A DNA stretch of 8,212 nucleotides, taken from positions 1 through 8,212 of the forward strand of contig DAOWMZ010000059.1 of NCBI GenBank assembly GCA_030642845.1, in the 5' to 3' direction. Shown here in pieces: positions 6,564-8,212 of the stretch. The stretch's first letter is position 1. Each line of letters begins with the position of its first letter. A program made the translations under genes and the position numbers. The notes below the pieces were generated by a model. The model worked only from the letters and a program-made list of their open reading frames with translations, did no database searches and had not been told where the DNA came from. This stretch comes from Candidatus Zixiibacteriota bacterium (GTDB lineage Bacteria > Zixibacteria > MSB-5A5 > GN15 > FEB-12).

Positions 6564-7576
6564 TGATTATCATAATGGAAAATAACGCTACTGATGACCA
6601 GATTCAGCAAATTTATGAACGCCTGATTGATCAGGGCTTTGATATTCATCGCTCAACAGGAACTACTCACACTGTACTCGGAGTTGTCGGGAAAACCGAT
6701 TCGGTTGATATACGGGATTATGAAATTCTTGAGGGTGTCCATGAAGTAATCAGGATTAGTGAGCCATATAAATTAGCCAGCCGAACTTTTCACCCGGAAG
6801 ATACAATTGTCAAGGTTGGTAATGCGGAAATTGGAAGTAATAAAATTGTTCTGATGGCCGGCCCCTGCGCAATTGAATCTAGAGAGCAGATTAGAAAAAT
6901 AGCCAAAATGCTTAACGGTACCGGTACAACCATCCTTAGAGGTGGAGCTTATAAACCGAGAACTTCACCGTATTCTTTCCAGGGATTAGGGGAAGAGGGT
7001 TTGAAATATATGCGGGAAGCAGCCGATGAAAACGGATTGGCTGTTGTCTCGGAAGTTATGGATCGAATGGATATTATCCCGGCACTTAAATATGTAGATA
7101 TTATTCAGGTTGGAGCCCGCAATATGCAGAATTTCACTCTATTAAAAGAACTGGGTAAAGTTGACAAACCGATTCTTTTGAAACGGGGAATGTCTGCAAC
7201 TTTAAAAGAACTGCTCATGGCGGCAGAATATATTATGTCCGGCGGTAATCACAATATCATACTTTGTGAACGGGGAATCAGGACATTTGAGACTTATACC
7301 CGTAATACTTTTGATATCAGTGCTTTCCCGGTTCTTAAAGAACTGACCCATCTTCCGATAATCGCCGACCCTTCACACGGAATCGGAATCCGCAACAAAG
7401 TAGCTCCTCTGGCAAGGGCTGCAGTTGCTGCCGGAGCCGATGGCCTGATTATCGAAGTCCATTATGACCCGGATCAAGCTGCTTCTGACGGAGCCCAGAC
7501 CTTATATTTGGATCAATATGAGAAGCTGGTAAAAGAAATTGATATAATCGCTACTGCTGTTAATCGTACTATTTAG
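6563..7576 (+). CDS. aroF: 3-deoxy-7-phosphoheptulonate (DAHP) synthase, type I beta with N-terminal ferredoxin-like domain
   Basis: This enzyme condenses phosphoenolpyruvate and erythrose 4-phosphate into DAHP, the committed step of the shikimate pathway. The 337-residue product follows the Thermotoga maritima DAHP synthase layout almost residue for residue. A regulatory ferredoxin-like domain (about 1-65) is followed by [13 protein letters not shown] and a (beta/alpha)8 barrel. The metal ligands Cys102 (AGPC), His272 (DPSH), Glu298 (IEVH) and Asp309 (SDG) fall at the same numbers as in the T. maritima enzyme. [17 protein letters not shown] (125-141), GARNMQNF (184-191) and LLKRG (205-209) form the substrate site. 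His29 and Ser31, at the positions tied to tyrosine feedback in T. maritima, are present. The ATG start shares one base with the chorismate mutase stop, and the resulting N-terminus aligns exactly with the homologue. Tyrosine inhibition is an inference from these residues. Confidence 0.97.
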   Translation: MIIIMENNATDDQIQQIYERLIDQGFDIHRSTGTTHTVLGVVGKTDSVDIRDYEILEGVHEVIRISEPYKLASRTFHPEDTIVKVGNAEIGSNKIVLMAGPCAIESREQIRKIAKMLNGTGTTILRGGAYKPRTSPYSFQGLGEEGLKYMREAADENGLAVVSEVMDRMDIIPALKYVDIIQVGARNMQNFTLLKELGKVDKPILLKRGMSATLKELLMAAEYIMSGGNHNIILCERGIRTFETYTRNTFDISAFPVLKELTHLPIIADPSHGIGIRNKVAPLARAAVAAGADGLIIEVHYDPDQAASDGAQTLYLDQYEKLVKEIDIIATAVNRTI

Positions 7577-7580
7577 ATAA

Positions 7581-7614
7581 AAGGCTTGCTTTAAAGCCTT
7601 CAAATTCATTTTTT
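7581..7614 (+). terminator. Possible intrinsic terminator after the aromatic operon
   Basis: AAGGCTT (7581-7587) pairs with AAGCCTT (7594-7600) around a 6-nt loop, starting 4 nt after the DAHP synthase stop codon. A run of six T follows at 7609-7614. The stem is short with only three G-C pairs, and the T run lies 8 nt from it, so termination would be weak or partial. Confidence 0.4.
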
Positions 7615-7627
7615 CTCACATTATATT
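7599..7627 (+). promoter_or_regulatory. Possible sigma70-type promoter for argS
   Basis: TTCAAA (7599-7604) and TATATT (7622-7627) are separated by 17 nt and match the -35 and -10 consensus at 4/6 and 5/6. Transcription would begin near 7634, leaving a leader of about 23 nt before the argS ATG. In AT-rich DNA such matches arise easily, and the site overlaps the putative terminator. Confidence 0.3.
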
Positions 7628-7656
7628 GAATACTGACTTTGATGAAATAAAATGTT

Positions 7657-8212
7657 ATGAGCTTAGATATTTACAAAAAACAATTTGCTGATTTGGTTTC
7701 AACCGCCTCTAAAGAATGCTACAAAGAGATCTATGCTGAAACCGGTGACCTACAAATATTTAGTGCCGATTTTATTTTTGAAAATCTTGAAAAACCAAAA
7801 GATCCCAAAATGGGACGATTTGCTTTTCCGGTTTTCAGATATTCAAAACTACTCAAATCGAAACCACCTGATATATCAAAAGCTATTAGCTCCTTTATTA
7901 CAAACACAGACGATATAAAAGTTGTAGCCACAGGCGGCTTTCTCAATGTTCAGATAAATCCAGCAGTCGAAGCACAGAATGTTTTAACTGCAATATTAAA
8001 AGAAGAAAATAATTATGGCAATGCCATAGTTGAAAACCAACAGCCCGTTCTTGTCGAATATTCATCGGTGAATATTGCCAAGCCGTTTGGAATTGCTCAT
8101 CTCAGAACAACTATCCTTGGCGCATCGCTCAGTGAAATCTATAAGAAGCTTGGTTACAATGTTATTCGGCTAAATTATCTTGGTGACTGGGGAACTCAAT
8201 TTGGGAAACTGA
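7657..8212 (+). CDS. argS: Arginyl-tRNA synthetase (3'-partial)
   Basis: ArgRS charges tRNA-Arg with arginine in the cytoplasm. The frame runs from ATG at 7657 to the window edge, giving 185 residues of an expected 550 or so. An in-frame TAA at 7648 rules out an earlier start. Residues 1 to about 115 form the N-terminal tRNA-recognition domain (KMGRFAFPVFRYSK at 51-64, GGFLNVQIN at 93-101). The class I catalytic domain then opens with VEYSSVNIAKPF (133-144), HLRTTILG (148-155) and LGDWGTQFGKL (175-185), which together are diagnostic of ArgRS. The HIGH-equivalent is GIAH at 145-148, so only its final His is conserved. The KMSKS region is beyond the window. No strong Shine-Dalgarno site is seen. 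It is separated by 80 bp from the DAHP synthase gene, so it is probably transcribed at least partly on its own. Confidence 0.94.
   Translation, partial: MSLDIYKKQFADLVSTASKECYKEIYAETGDLQIFSADFIFENLEKPKDPKMGRFAFPVFRYSKLLKSKPPDISKAISSFITNTDDIKVVATGGFLNVQINPAVEAQNVLTAILKEENNYGNAIVENQQPVLVEYSSVNIAKPFGIAHLRTTILGASLSEIYKKLGYNVIRLNYLGDWGTQFGKL

Noticed and set aside
7626..7653. Alternative promoter TTGAAT / TAAAAT with 16-nt spacing
   Set aside because: It would start transcription at or just past the argS ATG at 7657, which fits poorly with the assigned start.
7685..7918. Open frame of 77 codons on the + strand after the DAHP synthase gene
   Set aside because: The overlapping frame from 7657 encodes a clear ArgRS N-terminal and catalytic domain, so this is an out-of-frame artefact.
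7731..7946. Open frame of 71 codons on the - strand
   Set aside because: It is antisense to argS and has no recognisable product.

Overview
The window is one co-directional, tightly packed stretch of aromatic amino-acid biosynthesis on the + strand. It covers the end of a tryptophan operon and the entry and branch enzymes of the shikimate/chorismate pathway, and ends in the first third of an arginyl-tRNA synthetase gene. The order is trpG (5' end cut off by the window edge) - trpD - MFS transporter - trpC - trpF - trpB - trpA - AroQ-class chorismate mutase - DAHP synthase (type I beta) - ~80-bp gap - argS (3' end cut off). Nothing convincing is encoded on the - strand, and no RNA gene, insertion sequence, CRISPR array or attachment site was seen.

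Organism: this is a bacterium with AT-rich DNA (roughly 40% G+C by eye). Shine-Dalgarno sites are clear in front of several genes, and TTG and GTG starts are common. The DAHP synthase keeps the Thermotoga maritima-type layout, with an N-terminal ferredoxin-like domain before the barrel, and the ArgRS has the 'NIAKPF' form of the catalytic-domain entry. Lineage cannot be fixed from this. An uncultured or deep-branching bacterial phylum is a reasonable but unproven guess.

Layout: trpG to the DAHP synthase gene read as one transcription unit. Neighbouring genes overlap by 4 bp (trpG/trpD, MFS/trpC, trpC/trpF), 11 bp (trpF/trpB) or 1 bp (trpA/chorismate mutase, chorismate mutase/DAHP synthase), or abut exactly (trpB/trpA). 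The only gap inside the unit is 14 bp, in front of the MFS gene. After the DAHP synthase gene comes a small hairpin followed by a T run (a weak terminator candidate) and a possible promoter in front of argS.

How the genes work together: DAHP synthase commits carbon to chorismate. TrpG, with a TrpE expected just upstream, turns chorismate into anthranilate, and TrpD, TrpF, TrpC and TrpAB complete tryptophan. Chorismate mutase sends chorismate the other way, to prephenate for Phe and Tyr, so the operon feeds both branches. The MFS protein is the one member without an obvious enzymatic role. Its coupling to trpC suggests a transport function tied to this pathway, but its substrate cannot be read from sequence. 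Apart from this gene and the split chorismate mutase/DAHP synthase pair, the window looks like ordinary core metabolism, and I see no sign of a wholly new system.
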